Source: an uncultured Altererythrobacter sp. (lineage in GTDB: Bacteria; Pseudomonadota; Alphaproteobacteria; Sphingomonadales; Sphingomonadaceae). From it: DNA of 21,700 nucleotides. The position numbers and the translations under genes were made by a program. The stretch covers positions 1-21,700 of the forward strand of contig CAMPGP010000009.1 in the NCBI GenBank assembly GCA_946885545.1, written 5' to 3'. Positions 1-8,465 of this stretch are shown in pieces. Position 1 is the first letter of the stretch. Each line of letters starts with the position of its first letter. The notes under the pieces are model-generated. The model had not been told where the DNA came from. It saw only the letters and a list, made by a program, of their open reading frames with translations, and did no database searches.

Positions 1-642
1 GTGGTCGTCGCCGGGGCAGGCGGCAATTTCAGCTCGGGCGGCGACGTCCACGACATCATCGGGCCGCTGACCGAGCGCGAGATGCCCGAGCTGCTCAAAT
101 TCACCCGCATGACCGGCGACCTCGTCAAGGCGATGCGCGCCTGCCCGCAACCGATCGTGGCCGCGCTCGACGGGGTCTGCGTCGGCGCCGGAGCCATCAT
201 GGCAATGGCGAGCGACCTGCGCATCGCGACCCCGGGCACGAAGACCGCGTTCCTCTTTACCCGCGTCGGCCTGGCCGGTTGCGACATGGGCGCTTGCGCG
301 ATCCTGCCGCGGATCGTCGGCCAGGGGCGCGCCGCGGAGTTGCTCTATACCGGCCGCGTCATGACCGCCGAGGAGGGCGAGCGCTGGGGATTCCACAATC
401 GGCTGGTCGCACCGGGCGCGGTGCTGGCCGAAGCGCAGGCGCTCGCGCGCGATCTCGCGGGCGGGCCGACCTTCGCGCACGGCATTACCAAGACGCAGCT
501 CTCGGCCGAATGGAACGTCTCGATCGAGACCGCGATCGAGATGGAGGCACAGGCACAGGCGCTCTGCATGGCGACGAAGGATTTTCGCCGCGCGTTCGAG
601 GCCTTCGCCGCCAAGCGCACGCCGGAATTCGAGGGCGACTGA
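1..642 (+). CDS. Enoyl-CoA hydratase/isomerase family protein (5' end cut off by window)
   Basis: Crotonase-fold protein that would act on a CoA thioester in the cytoplasm. The frame is open from base 1 and the protein begins inside the fold, so about 40 N-terminal residues are missing; the GTG at base 1 is probably internal. Visible family marks are the oxyanion-hole segment [10 protein letters not shown] (residues 7-16) and [19 protein letters not shown] (58-76), then [18 protein letters not shown]. At the usual catalytic Glu of the first loop I read a Thr (FTRVGL), and a second acidic residue sits in CDMGA. The protein may therefore not be a classical hydratase but an isomerase, hydrolase or ring-modifying relative. 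It is followed after 16 bases by a RidA-family gene and then an aryl-CoA ligase, apparently one operon. Family assignment is firm; substrate is unknown. Confidence 0.9.
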   Translation: MVVAGAGGNFSSGGDVHDIIGPLTEREMPELLKFTRMTGDLVKAMRACPQPIVAALDGVCVGAGAIMAMASDLRIATPGTKTAFLFTRVGLAGCDMGACAILPRIVGQGRAAELLYTGRVMTAEEGERWGFHNRLVAPGAVLAEAQALARDLAGGPTFAHGITKTQLSAEWNVSIETAIEMEAQAQALCMATKDFRRAFEAFAAKRTPEFEGD

Positions 643-658
643 CGGGGAGAACAGGCAG

Positions 659-1060
659 ATGACGGTCCACGAGATCCTCCAGCCGCCCGGCTGGGTCCGT
701 CCGAAGGGATATGCCAACGGCATCGCGGCGGAAGGGCGGATGATCTTCACCGCAGGCGTCGTCGGGTGGGACGGCGAGGAGCGCTTCGTCGCCACCGATC
801 TGGCGGGGCAGTTCCGGCAAGTGCTCGAGAACACGCGCGCAATCCTGGCCGAGGGCGGCGCGGGGCCCGAGCATATCGTGCGCATGACCTGCTACGTCAC
901 CAGCCGCGACGACTACTTGGCGCAGCTTCCCGCGATCGGCACGGCCTGGCGCGAGGTGTTGGGCAAGACCTTCCCCGCGATGGCGGTGGTCGCGGTGTCG
1001 GCGCTGGTCGAGCGCGAGGCACTGGTCGAGATCGAGACCACCGCAGTGGTGCCGCGGTGA
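659..1060 (+). CDS. RidA (YjgF/YER057c/UK114) family protein
   Basis: Small cytoplasmic protein of 133 residues, the normal length for the Rid family, whose archetype hydrolyses reactive enamine/imine intermediates. The ATG at 659 has GGGGAG at 644-649. Fold marks are GYANGI near residue 18, MIFTAGVVGWD (28-38), a central amphipathic helix, and the C-terminal FPAMAVVAVSALVEREALVEIE. In RidA the motif is PAR, with Arg binding the substrate carboxylate. Here Arg is replaced by Met108, so imine deaminase activity on amino-acid substrates is doubtful and this is probably a non-RidA Rid subgroup. The stop overlaps the GTG start of the next gene, indicating translational coupling to the aryl-CoA ligase. 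Rid proteins are known companions of CoA-dependent aminobenzoate or salicylate pathways, where they may act on ring-opened or imine intermediates (inference). Confidence 0.92.
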   Translation: MTVHEILQPPGWVRPKGYANGIAAEGRMIFTAGVVGWDGEERFVATDLAGQFRQVLENTRAILAEGGAGPEHIVRMTCYVTSRDDYLAQLPAIGTAWREVLGKTFPAMAVVAVSALVEREALVEIETTAVVPR

Positions 1061-2634
1061 ACGCCCCCTACGACAGCTTCGTGAGGGACCGGCTGCCGCC
1101 CGAAGCAGCGCAACCCGAATTCCGCTTCGACCTGCCCGAACTGCAATATCCCGAGCGGTTCAACGCCGCAGTCGAATTGCTCGCGGGCGGCGCGCCCGGC
1201 GACTGCGCCGTGCTCAACGCCACTGGATCGTGGACTTACGGCGAGCTCGACGCGCTTTCGTCGCGCATCGCACGGTTACTCGCGGAGGAGGAAGGGCTCG
1301 CGCCCGGCAACCGCGTGCTGCTCGTGGGCCGCAATGGAGCGACGCTGATCGCGGCCTGGCTCGGTATTCTGAAGGCGGGCGGCGTGGTCGTCGCGGCGAT
1401 GCCGATCTTGCGCGGCGGCGAACTCGCGAAGATCGTGCGCAAGGCCGAAGTGACCCACGCGATCGTCGACGAGCCCTGCCGGGAAGCGGCGGCGCAATGC
1501 GAGGGCCTGCGTTCGGTGGTCCATTACGATGGGGACACCGGCGCAGGCGATCTGGCCGGGCGCGTGGCCGCCCTGCCCGAGAGCTTCGCGCCGATCGACA
1601 CCGCGCGCGACGATCCCGCGCTGATCGCCTTCACCTCGGGCACCACCGGCGACCCGAAAGGCTGCGTCCAGTTCCACCGCGACATCCTCGCTTCCGCCGA
1701 CAGCTTCGCGCGACACGTACTGAAGCCGCGGCGCGGCGCGCGCTGGGCCTGCACCGCGCCGCTCGCCTTCACCTTCGGGCTGGGAATGCAGTACCTCTTC
1801 CCTCTGCGCTTCGGCGGCACCGCGATAACGCTCGACAAACCCGGTCCCGAGGGACTTGTGGAGGCGATCGAGCGCTTCGAGGTGAACGTCTGCGCTACCG
1901 CGCCTACCGCCTATCGCGCCATGCTGGGCATGATCGCAGGCCGCGACGTGTCCTCGCTCGAAACCTGCGTCTCGGCGGGCGAGCACTTGCCGGCAGGCAC
2001 CTGGCACGCCTGGCGCGAGGCGACCGGGATGGGCATCGTCGACGGCATCGGCGCGACCGAGATGATGCACATTTTCATCTCCGCGAGCGGCGAGGATATC
2101 CGCCCCGGTGCGACCGGCCGTGCAGTGCCCGGATACGCCGCCACCGTGCTCGACGAGAGCGGCAGGCCCATGGTCGAGGGCACCGGGCGGTTGGCGGTCA
2201 AGGGCCCGACCGGGTGCCGCTATCTCGACGATCCGCGCCAGGCGGATTACGTTCAGCACGGCTGGAACCTCACCGGCGACACCTACCGCCTCGACCGCGA
2301 AGGCTATTTCTGGTTCGTCGCCCGCTCCGACGACATGATCATCTCGTCAGGCTACAATATCGCCGCGCCCGAGGTGGAACAGGCGCTCTACACGCACCCG
2401 GCGGTGGCCGAATGCGCAGTAATCGGCTTGCCGTGCGACGAACGGGGGCAGAAGGTTAAGGCCTTCGTGGTCACGACGCCCCGCGCCGCTGCAGGCGCGG
2501 CATTAGCGGATGAACTCAAGGCTCACGTCAAGGATGCGATCGCGCCCTACAAATATCCGCGCGAGATCGAATTCGTCGATCGATTGCCGAAGACGGCCAC
2601 CGGCAAACTTCAGCGGTTCGCACTGAGGCGCTGA
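1057..2634 (+). CDS. Aryl-CoA ligase (benzoate/2-aminobenzoate-CoA ligase-like, AMP-forming)
   Basis: Adenylate-forming enzyme of 525 residues that would activate an aromatic carboxylic acid to its CoA ester using ATP. The GTG start at 1057 overlaps the RidA stop (GTGA). The frame is open further upstream, but only as a shadow of RidA, and the residues after GTG give a normal family N-terminus. Motifs in order: TSGTTGDPKG phosphate loop (193-202), APLAFTFGLG (234-243), SAGEHLP (306-312), GATEM (332-336), LTGD (405-408), RSDDMIISSGYNI (423-435), and the C-terminal PKTATGK with the adenylation lysine K517. The SAGEHLP and SSGYNIAAPEVE segments are typical of the benzoate/2-aminobenzoate ligase branch. 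Operon context (crotonase, RidA) fits degradation of an amino- or hydroxybenzoate via CoA esters. The true substrate cannot be read from sequence. It ends inside a palindrome shared with the convergent cyclase gene. Confidence 0.9.
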   Translation: MNAPYDSFVRDRLPPEAAQPEFRFDLPELQYPERFNAAVELLAGGAPGDCAVLNATGSWTYGELDALSSRIARLLAEEEGLAPGNRVLLVGRNGATLIAAWLGILKAGGVVVAAMPILRGGELAKIVRKAEVTHAIVDEPCREAAAQCEGLRSVVHYDGDTGAGDLAGRVAALPESFAPIDTARDDPALIAFTSGTTGDPKGCVQFHRDILASADSFARHVLKPRRGARWACTAPLAFTFGLGMQYLFPLRFGGTAITLDKPGPEGLVEAIERFEVNVCATAPTAYRAMLGMIAGRDVSSLETCVSAGEHLPAGTWHAWREATGMGIVDGIGATEMMHIFISASGEDIRPGATGRAVPGYAATVLDESGRPMVEGTGRLAVKGPTGCRYLDDPRQADYVQHGWNLTGDTYRLDREGYFWFVARSDDMIISSGYNIAAPEVEQALYTHPAVAECAVIGLPCDERGQKVKAFVVTTPRAAAGAALADELKAHVKDAIAPYKYPREIEFVDRLPKTATGKLQRFALRR

Positions 2635-2647
2635 ACCGCGGGTTCAG
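2631..2647. repeat. Perfect palindrome between convergent genes, possible two-way terminator stem
   Basis: CTGAACC (2631-2637), GCG, GGTTCAG (2641-2647) form a perfect 7-bp stem with a 3-base loop. The stem contains the TGA stop of the ligase gene on plus and the stop of the diguanylate cyclase gene on minus, which are only 9 bases apart. There is no T-tract on either side, so it is not a canonical intrinsic terminator. A competing stem, GCGGTTC (2613-2619) with GAACCGC (2633-2639), uses the same left arm. Confidence 0.5.
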
Positions 2648-4485
2648 GCCGACCGGAGAAGGCGGTGCGCGTCGGCTTCGCCGTGGTTTGCGCGATGCCT
2701 CCAGCCCAGCTGGCCCTGTGCGACCTCGACCCGATTGCGCCCGGCCGCCTTGGCCGCATAGAGCGGCGCATCAGCGGTTTGCAGCGCGAGCGACACGCTG
2801 CAGGCCTCGCGCAGGTGCGCCAGGCCGATCGAGGCCGCGACGCCAAACGAATTCCCGTCCGCGTCGCGGATCTGGTGCTCGTTGATCTGTTCGCGCAAGT
2901 TTTCGCACACATCGACTGCCAGGCCGACCGACTCGCGGCGGACCACGAGGCCGAACTCTTCCCCGCCCAGCCGGGCGAAGAAGCAATCCGTCGATGACAT
3001 GCGTTTCATCAACCGCGCGACGTGCTTGAGCACGAGATCGCCGACATCGTGCCCGTAGCGATCGTTGACGAGCTTGAAATGGTCGAGGTCGATGATCGCG
3101 AGCGATAACGGGCTCTCGGCAGCTCCAGCGAGTGCAGGCTCCAGCTCTCTGAGGAAGGCACGCCGGTTGGGAAGCCCGGTCAGGGGATCGGTGGATGCAT
3201 CGTAGGCCGCCTGAAGCTCTTCCTCTTTACGGGCGCTCACATCGCGGACGGTGACCACGAAGGTGTTTGCCCAGTCGCGACCTTCCACCACCGCGCGCAC
3301 CTTTGCCTCGAGCCAGACGGTCTCCTCGTCGCGCGATACCGGGCGCTCGACCACGCGGGTCACGCCAGGGGTCGCCACGGCTTGTGCGAGTACCTCCTCG
3401 ATCAGGGGCTGGTCGGCGGGGTCGAAGAATGCCGCGAGCGGAAGCTCGTTCAGATCGGTTCGCCCGCTGATCCGATTGCTTGCGGGAGACGCGAAGCGGA
3501 TCGTTCCCTCCGCGTCGAGGCTCAGCATGGCGTCGTCCGAATGGTCGGAGATCATGCGATACAGCCCCTCGCGCCGCAGTATCCGCCCGTGGAGTATCTC
3601 GCGATGCTTGAGGGCGGCGGCGACCGGCAGCGACGCGAGCAGGACCACGGTGAGGTAGAACTGGAGGAAGGTTGCCTGGTCGGCAATCGGCACAGGCAGG
3701 TCGGCGAAGGGGCCGACCCCGATCGCGAGCGACGTGGCGGCAAGGATGGCGATAAGCAGGAGCGAGACCGACGCACCTATCCTGCCGAGGCGGAAGCAGG
3801 CCAGCGTCAACGGCAGGATCGGGAGGAACAGGATCGGATAGGTCGACTGGTAGAACGCCAGCACCGCGATGGCGATATTGGCGAACGACAGGCCGACAAG
3901 TTCCCAGTAACCGCGCTGCGAAGCGCCCCTCATCAACCCGGTGACACTGCCGCGCGCGAACAGGATCGCGAGCGGAGAGGCGAGGAGCGTGCCCAGCCCG
4001 TGGCCCGCCATCCAAGACGCCGAATGCGTGGTCCAGTGCCCCTCCACGAATTGTGCGACGATCATCCCGCCAAGGATCGATGCCGTTGCGGGGCCCGCGA
4101 TCCCCGCAATCAGGACGAGTTTCACGAAGCCTGGCCAGTTTTCCAGATAGTCGCGTTCGGGCCGCAGCCACACGAGCAGGCCCGCGATCAGCGCCGCTTC
4201 GAATACGTTCACCAGCGCGAGCGGAACAGCGGGACCCGGCCCGAAGCCGAACAGACTGGTGGCGCACATGCTCAGACTGGCGAAGAAGATCATCGTACGC
4301 GGCCAGGCGCGTATCGGAAGGCTCGTCAGCAGCGCCGCGAGAATCGCGGTACCGAACCAGACGAGAGCAAGGCCGCCGCTGAATCGCGTCGCGAAGATGG
4401 TCAGCGAGGTTACGCCGAAATAAGCAACGGCGAACGCGAAGGTCCGCCAGCCCGATTCCCCGACGCCGCTGTCTGTCTCAACCAT
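2644..4485 (-). CDS. MASE1-PAS-GGDEF diguanylate cyclase
   Basis: Membrane-bound sensor predicted to make cyclic di-GMP from two GTP. Residues about 15-290 hold eight or so hydrophobic segments with MASE1 character, about 305-420 a PAS domain, and about 430-590 a GGDEF domain. The active-site motif is GGEEF (507-511), a catalytically competent variant. DLDHFKLVNDRYGH and the C-terminal LYAAKAAGRNRV are intact, so activity is expected. The product-inhibition site RxxD upstream of GGEEF is not present; the corresponding residues read STDC. The first candidate start is a GTG at 4500 adding five residues. I chose the ATG at 4485, but neither has a good ribosome binding site. The gene stands 103 bases downstream of an acyl-CoA synthetase stop on the same strand and converges with the aryl-CoA ligase. 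The signal sensed is unknown. Confidence 0.92.
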   Translation of the reverse strand: MVETDSGVGESGWRTFAFAVAYFGVTSLTIFATRFSGGLALVWFGTAILAALLTSLPIRAWPRTMIFFASLSMCATSLFGFGPGPAVPLALVNVFEAALIAGLLVWLRPERDYLENWPGFVKLVLIAGIAGPATASILGGMIVAQFVEGHWTTHSASWMAGHGLGTLLASPLAILFARGSVTGLMRGASQRGYWELVGLSFANIAIAVLAFYQSTYPILFLPILPLTLACFRLGRIGASVSLLLIAILAATSLAIGVGPFADLPVPIADQATFLQFYLTVVLLASLPVAAALKHREILHGRILRREGLYRMISDHSDDAMLSLDAEGTIRFASPASNRISGRTDLNELPLAAFFDPADQPLIEEVLAQAVATPGVTRVVERPVSRDEETVWLEAKVRAVVEGRDWANTFVVTVRDVSARKEEELQAAYDASTDPLTGLPNRRAFLRELEPALAGAAESPLSLAIIDLDHFKLVNDRYGHDVGDLVLKHVARLMKRMSSTDCFFARLGGEEFGLVVRRESVGLAVDVCENLREQINEHQIRDADGNSFGVAASIGLAHLREACSVSLALQTADAPLYAAKAAGRNRVEVAQGQLGWRHRANHGEADAHRLLRSA

Positions 4486-4588
4486 CGCGCCGCTATGCAC
4501 CGCGTGAGTTAAAAATTAGCAAGGGCCCCCGCCTTTCCAAATCCGGCGCACTGCCCGATGTCGAAACGTGTTTGGTCGGAGAAACGCC

Positions 4589-6334
4589 CTAGAACAGGGC
4601 GGCGAGTTCTTTCTTGAGGATCTTGCCGTTCGCGTTGCGCGGCAGGATCTCCCTGGCGAACACTACGCGCACGGGTACCTTGAACCTCGCCAGCCGGGCC
4701 GCGACCCAGGCCTTGAGTTCGTCTTCGCTCGCGCTCGTGCCTGGCGCGAGGTGGACCACCGCCGCAGGCTCCTCTCCCAATTGCTGATGCGGCAGGCCGA
4801 TAAGCGCAGCGTCGGTCACGGCGGGATGATCGTAAAGCACGTTTTCGACCTCGGAGGAGTAGATGTTCTCGCCGCCGCGGATGATCATGTCCTTCGCCCG
4901 GTCGACGATGTAGCAGAAGCCCTCCTCGTCGAGCCGCGCAAGGTCGCCGGTGCGGACCCAGCCGCCGCCGAAAGTCGCCGCGCTCGCCTCTGGATTGTTC
5001 CAGTAGCCTTTCACCACCATCGGTCCGCGCGCCCACAGTTCGCCCACCACGCCGGTGGGCATTTCCGCGGTGCCATCCTCGTTCATGATCTTCAGGTCGG
5101 CGACGGCGACCGGCGGTCCGCAGCTGTCGGGCCGGTTGAGGTAGTCCTCGCTCGAATGGCCGGTGACGGTGGCCATCGTCTCGGTCATACCCCAGCCATT
5201 GCCGGGCAGAGCTCCGAATTCCTCGCGGATCCTGCGGACCAGCTCGGGCGCGGCGGGCGCGCCGCCATAGGCGATCGCCTCGATGCTCGACAGATCGTAG
5301 TCCTTGCGCGCGGGGTGCTCGATCAGTTGCCAGGCAATCGTCGGCACGCCGCCAGTGAGGTTGACCTTCTCCCGCTCGATGATCTCGAAAGCCTTCACCG
5401 CATCCCATTTGTGCATGAAGATCAGCGTATTGCCCGCCGCGATTCCCCCCATCAGCGTCGCCGAGCACGCCGTGACGTGGAACAGAGGAATTACCATCAG
5501 GCCCACCTTGCGCGCCGGATCGGGCAATGCCTCACCCCGCCGCAGGAAGGCGCAGGCAGCGCTGTAGCCGCTCGAAAGGATGTTCGTGGTCAGATTGCGA
5601 TGCGTGCCGAGCGCGCCCTTGGGATGGCCCGTGGTGCCGCTGGTGTAGAAGATCGTCGCATCGTCGTCGGGCGCTGTCTCGACCTGGGGCAGTTCGGCCT
5701 GCGGAAGCCCGGCATAGCGATCGGGCGTGCCGATCACGCTCTCGAGGTTTTTAGTATCGCCGGACCGGCCCTCGCGGCGCGAAACCAGCACTTCTGCGAG
5801 CTCGGGGCACTCGGCCCGGTGGGGCGCGACGCGCTCCCAGCGCTCGGCGTCGCAAATCAGCACCTTTGCCCCCGAATCGGCGAGGCCGTAGGCGAGTTCG
5901 GGCCCCGTCCACCAGGCATTGAGCGGCACCGCAATTGCCCCGATCGTCACCGCAGCGAAGAAGGCAACCGGCCATTCGGGCAGGTTGCGCATCGCCACTG
6001 CCACCCGATCGCCCTTCTCCACTCCGCGCGCCTGCAACGCGTGCGCCAACGCGGCGGTTGCGCGAAACCAGGCGTCGTAGGTGACCCGTTCATCTTCGTA
6101 GACGGTGAATTCGCGATCCCCATGCATCCGCCCAAGCATCGCGACCGCGCGCAGATCGGACGGCGCGTTCTTCCAGGTTCGCGTCGGCACGCCGCGAATG
6201 TCCACCGTCTCCATTTCGAACCGCTGGCCCGGCGCGGTCAGCGCCGCGCGGCACCGATCACGGGTCATCGCCGGCCACCCTGCGGGCGGCACCCAGCAAT
6301 CACCCGCGGCAGGGTCCATCGCGTTCACAGCCAT
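4589..6334 (-). CDS. Fatty-acid-type acyl-CoA synthetase (AMP-forming)
   Basis: Adenylate-forming ligase of 581 residues that would convert a free carboxylic acid to its CoA thioester. The ATG at 6334 is preceded by AGAGGA at 6345-6350 with 10-base spacing; the frame remains open upstream without a comparable site. Motifs in order: YTSGTTGHPKG (230-240), IPLFHVTA (282-289), YGGAP (356-360), GWGMTET (380-386), VRTGD (460-464), DRAKDMIIRGGENIYSSEVE (478-497), and the C-terminal PRNANGK with K571. The GGENIYSSEVE pattern is that of medium/long-chain and related ligases, distinct from the aryl-CoA ligase at 1057-2634. The substrate could be a fatty acid, terpenoid or steroid side-chain acid. It is divergent from a serine hydrolase-SDR pair, which may belong to the same catabolic function (inference). 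Confidence 0.92.
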   Translation of the reverse strand: MAVNAMDPAAGDCWVPPAGWPAMTRDRCRAALTAPGQRFEMETVDIRGVPTRTWKNAPSDLRAVAMLGRMHGDREFTVYEDERVTYDAWFRATAALAHALQARGVEKGDRVAVAMRNLPEWPVAFFAAVTIGAIAVPLNAWWTGPELAYGLADSGAKVLICDAERWERVAPHRAECPELAEVLVSRREGRSGDTKNLESVIGTPDRYAGLPQAELPQVETAPDDDATIFYTSGTTGHPKGALGTHRNLTTNILSSGYSAACAFLRRGEALPDPARKVGLMVIPLFHVTACSATLMGGIAAGNTLIFMHKWDAVKAFEIIEREKVNLTGGVPTIAWQLIEHPARKDYDLSSIEAIAYGGAPAAPELVRRIREEFGALPGNGWGMTETMATVTGHSSEDYLNRPDSCGPPVAVADLKIMNEDGTAEMPTGVVGELWARGPMVVKGYWNNPEASAATFGGGWVRTGDLARLDEEGFCYIVDRAKDMIIRGGENIYSSEVENVLYDHPAVTDAALIGLPHQQLGEEPAAVVHLAPGTSASEDELKAWVAARLARFKVPVRVVFAREILPRNANGKILKKELAALF

Positions 6335-6453
6335 TTTGCTTCGTTCCTCTTCCGATTGGGCTTGTGCCTCTGGTTGCGAACGACTTATGCAGACACCGAG
6401 GTCAGTAGCAAGTTGCAACGAATGGCCGCGACGCGAAGCCGATGGGAGGAAGC
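6335..6453. promoter_or_regulatory. Divergent promoter region with a repeated half-site
   Basis: The 119-base spacer separates the minus-strand acyl-CoA synthetase from the plus-strand hydrolase. GTTGCGAACGA (6373-6383) and GTTGCAACGAA (6412-6422) are near-copies, 39 bases apart start to start; the second contains the 8-base palindrome GTTGCAAC. These could be operator half-sites for one regulator controlling both directions. A weak minus-strand candidate promoter, TTGCTA then CATAAG with 16-base spacing, falls between them. No regulator gene is adjacent. Promoter calls are inference. Confidence 0.35.
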
Positions 6454-7689
6454 ATGATCGAATTGTCCGATGCGGCCGGGCTCGGCTTCGACGCAGAGCG
6501 GCTGGCGCGGATCGACGACTTCCTGCAGGAACAGTACATAGACAGCGGACGCCTGCCCAACGCGCAGATCCTGGTCGCGCGCGAGGGACGGCCGGTGCAC
6601 TACGCGCACTTCGGCACGCTGCGCGAAGACGGCACCCCAATGCGCGAGGATGCCCTGTTCCGCATCGCGAGCATGACCAAACCGGTGACGTCGATCGCGT
6701 TCATGCAACTGGTCGAGCGGTGCAAGGTGGCGCTGGAAGATCCGGTCACACGCGTGTTCCCCGAGTTCGCCGATCTGCGCGTCTATGCCGGAGGCGGCGG
6801 CTCGGTTCCCTTCGCGCCCGGCGCGCCCGCCCAGCAGATGCGCTTCGTCGACCTGCTTACCCATATGTCGGGCTTCACCTACGGCCTGCAGAACCGCACC
6901 AATATCGACGCCGTCTATCGCGAGCACAATTTCGATTTCGCGCGCGATCACCTGACATCCGACGAATTCGTCGCGCGGCTGGCCGGTCTGCCGCTCGAAT
7001 TCGCGCCGGGACAGGGCTGGAACTACTCGGTGTCGACCGACGTGCTCGGGATAGCGGTGGAGCGGCTTAGCCGAATGCGGCTCCGCGACTACTTCGCCGA
7101 ACACATTTTCGGCCCGTTGGGGATGACCGAAACGGCGTTCGACGCCGGCGAAACAGGCGCGGAACGGTTGGTCGACGCTTACGCCTATCGTCCCGGCCAG
7201 GCGCCGAAAATGACCGACGCGGGCGCGACCAGCAAGCTCAACCGCGCCGGGACCTTCGACAGCGGCGGCGGCGGCCTCGTCAGCACTATCGCCGACTATC
7301 ATCGCTTCACCACCATGCTCGTGCGCGAGGGCGAGCTCGACGGTGCGCGGATCGTCGCGCCCAAGACCCTGCGGCTGATGCGCACCAACCACCTGCCCGG
7401 CGGGGTCGATCTGACCGAGATGTCGCGCAGCCTGTTTTCCGAATCCAACAACGCCGGCACCGGTTTCGGGCTCGGCTTCGCGATGGTGATCGAGCCGGCG
7501 AAAACGCTGATGCCCTCGAGCATGGGCGAATTCTACTGGGGCGGCGCCTATTCGACCGCCTTCTTCGTCGATCCGGTGGAGAAGGTGACGATGGTTTTCA
7601 TGACCCAGCTCTATCCGTCGTCAACATATCCCGTGCGCCGCCAGCTGAAGACGTTGATATATTCGGCGTTGACCGAGAGCCACGGCTGA
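6454..7689 (+). CDS. Class C beta-lactamase-related serine hydrolase (family VIII esterase-like)
   Basis: Penicillin-binding-protein-fold hydrolase of 411 residues, probably an esterase or transesterase rather than an antibiotic resistance enzyme. The nucleophile motif SxxK is S73-M-T-K76 in FRIASMTKPVTS. The second motif, normally YxN, reads Y191-S-V in GWNYSVSTDVLG, as in many family VIII esterases. The segment YWGGAYSTAFFVDP (361-374) replaces the KTG box. LLTHMSGFTYG (134-144) is typical of the esterase group. No signal peptide is seen, so it should be cytoplasmic. I chose the ATG at 6454 because GGAGG lies at 6445-6449; an ATG at 6442 would put that site inside the gene. It is followed after 11 bases by an SDR gene, forming an operon. 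The substrate is unknown. Confidence 0.9.
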   Translation: MIELSDAAGLGFDAERLARIDDFLQEQYIDSGRLPNAQILVAREGRPVHYAHFGTLREDGTPMREDALFRIASMTKPVTSIAFMQLVERCKVALEDPVTRVFPEFADLRVYAGGGGSVPFAPGAPAQQMRFVDLLTHMSGFTYGLQNRTNIDAVYREHNFDFARDHLTSDEFVARLAGLPLEFAPGQGWNYSVSTDVLGIAVERLSRMRLRDYFAEHIFGPLGMTETAFDAGETGAERLVDAYAYRPGQAPKMTDAGATSKLNRAGTFDSGGGGLVSTIADYHRFTTMLVREGELDGARIVAPKTLRLMRTNHLPGGVDLTEMSRSLFSESNNAGTGFGLGFAMVIEPAKTLMPSSMGEFYWGGAYSTAFFVDPVEKVTMVFMTQLYPSSTYPVRRQLKTLIYSALTESHG

Positions 7690-7700
7690 AAGGAACCGAC

Positions 7701-8465
7701 ATGTCGCTGTTCGACCTGACCGGAAAGATCGCAATCGTGACCGGATCGAGCCGCGGGATCGGCCGCGCAATCGCGGAAGAGTTTGCCGCGCACGGCGCCA
7801 GAGTGGTGATCTCGAGCCGTAAGCAGGAGGCCTGCGAAGAGGTCGCCGCCGCGATCGAGGCCGAACACGGCCAGGGCAGCGCCATCGCCATCGCCGCGAG
7901 CATTTCGGACAAGGCGCAGCTTGAGGATCTGTTCGCGCGGACAAGGGAACGGCTCGGCCCGATCGACATCTTGGTCTGCAACGCCGCCAGCAATCCCTAT
8001 TACGGATCGATGGACGGGATCACCGACGAGCAGTTCCGCAAGGTCTTCGACAACAACGTGCTGTCGAACCACTGGCTCATGCAGCTGGCGCTGCCCGACA
8101 TGCGCGCGCGCAAGGACGGCGCGATCGTGGTGATCAGCTCGATCGGGGGGCTGCGCGCCTCGACTACGATCGGCGCCTATTGCGTATCCAAGGCTGCCGA
8201 TCTCCAGCTCGTGCGCAATGCGGCGGCAGAGAACGGTCAGCACGGGATACGTATCAACGCCATCGCGCCGGGCCTCGTGAAAACCGACTTCGCCAAGGCA
8301 CTGTGGGACGATCCGCAGGCGCTCGCCACTACCGAGGCGAAGCTGCCGATGCGCCGCATCGGGGAGCCTCGCGACATCGCGGGCGCTGCCGTCTATCTCG
8401 CCTCGCCCGCCGCGAAATGGACCACCGGCCAGACGATCGTGGTCGATGGCGGAGCGACAGTCTGA
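7701..8465 (+). CDS. SDR family NAD(P)-dependent oxidoreductase
   Basis: Classical short-chain dehydrogenase/reductase of 254 residues that would interconvert an alcohol and a ketone with NAD(P). The cofactor loop is TGSSRGIG (14-21), the NNAG-type motif reads CNAAS (93-97), and the catalytic Ser lies in VISSIGG (144-150). The active-site pair is Y160-xxx-K164 in AYCVSKAA. The C-terminus VYLASPAAKWTTGQTIVVDGGATV is the usual family ending. SRK after the second strand suggests NADP preference (inference). The ribosome binding site AAAGGAA overlaps the stop of the preceding serine hydrolase gene, so the two are co-translated. The conserved SNPYYG after NAA resembles the DHRS4/FabG-like carbonyl reductase branch. 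The substrate is not determinable here. Confidence 0.94.
   Translation: MSLFDLTGKIAIVTGSSRGIGRAIAEEFAAHGARVVISSRKQEACEEVAAAIEAEHGQGSAIAIAASISDKAQLEDLFARTRERLGPIDILVCNAASNPYYGSMDGITDEQFRKVFDNNVLSNHWLMQLALPDMRARKDGAIVVISSIGGLRASTTIGAYCVSKAADLQLVRNAAAENGQHGIRINAIAPGLVKTDFAKALWDDPQALATTEAKLPMRRIGEPRDIAGAAVYLASPAAKWTTGQTIVVDGGATV

Noticed and set aside
766..1056. Upstream extension of the aryl-CoA ligase frame
   Set aside because: It overlaps the RidA gene in another frame and is Arg-rich nonsense; the GTG at 1057 gives a family-like N-terminus.
4568..6457. Long plus-strand frame opposite the acyl-CoA synthetase (629 codons)
   Set aside because: Antisense shadow; the minus strand carries all adenylate-forming motifs.
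6454..7689. Antibiotic-resistance class C beta-lactamase
   Set aside because: No signal peptide, YSV instead of YxN and no KTG box; fits family VIII esterases better.
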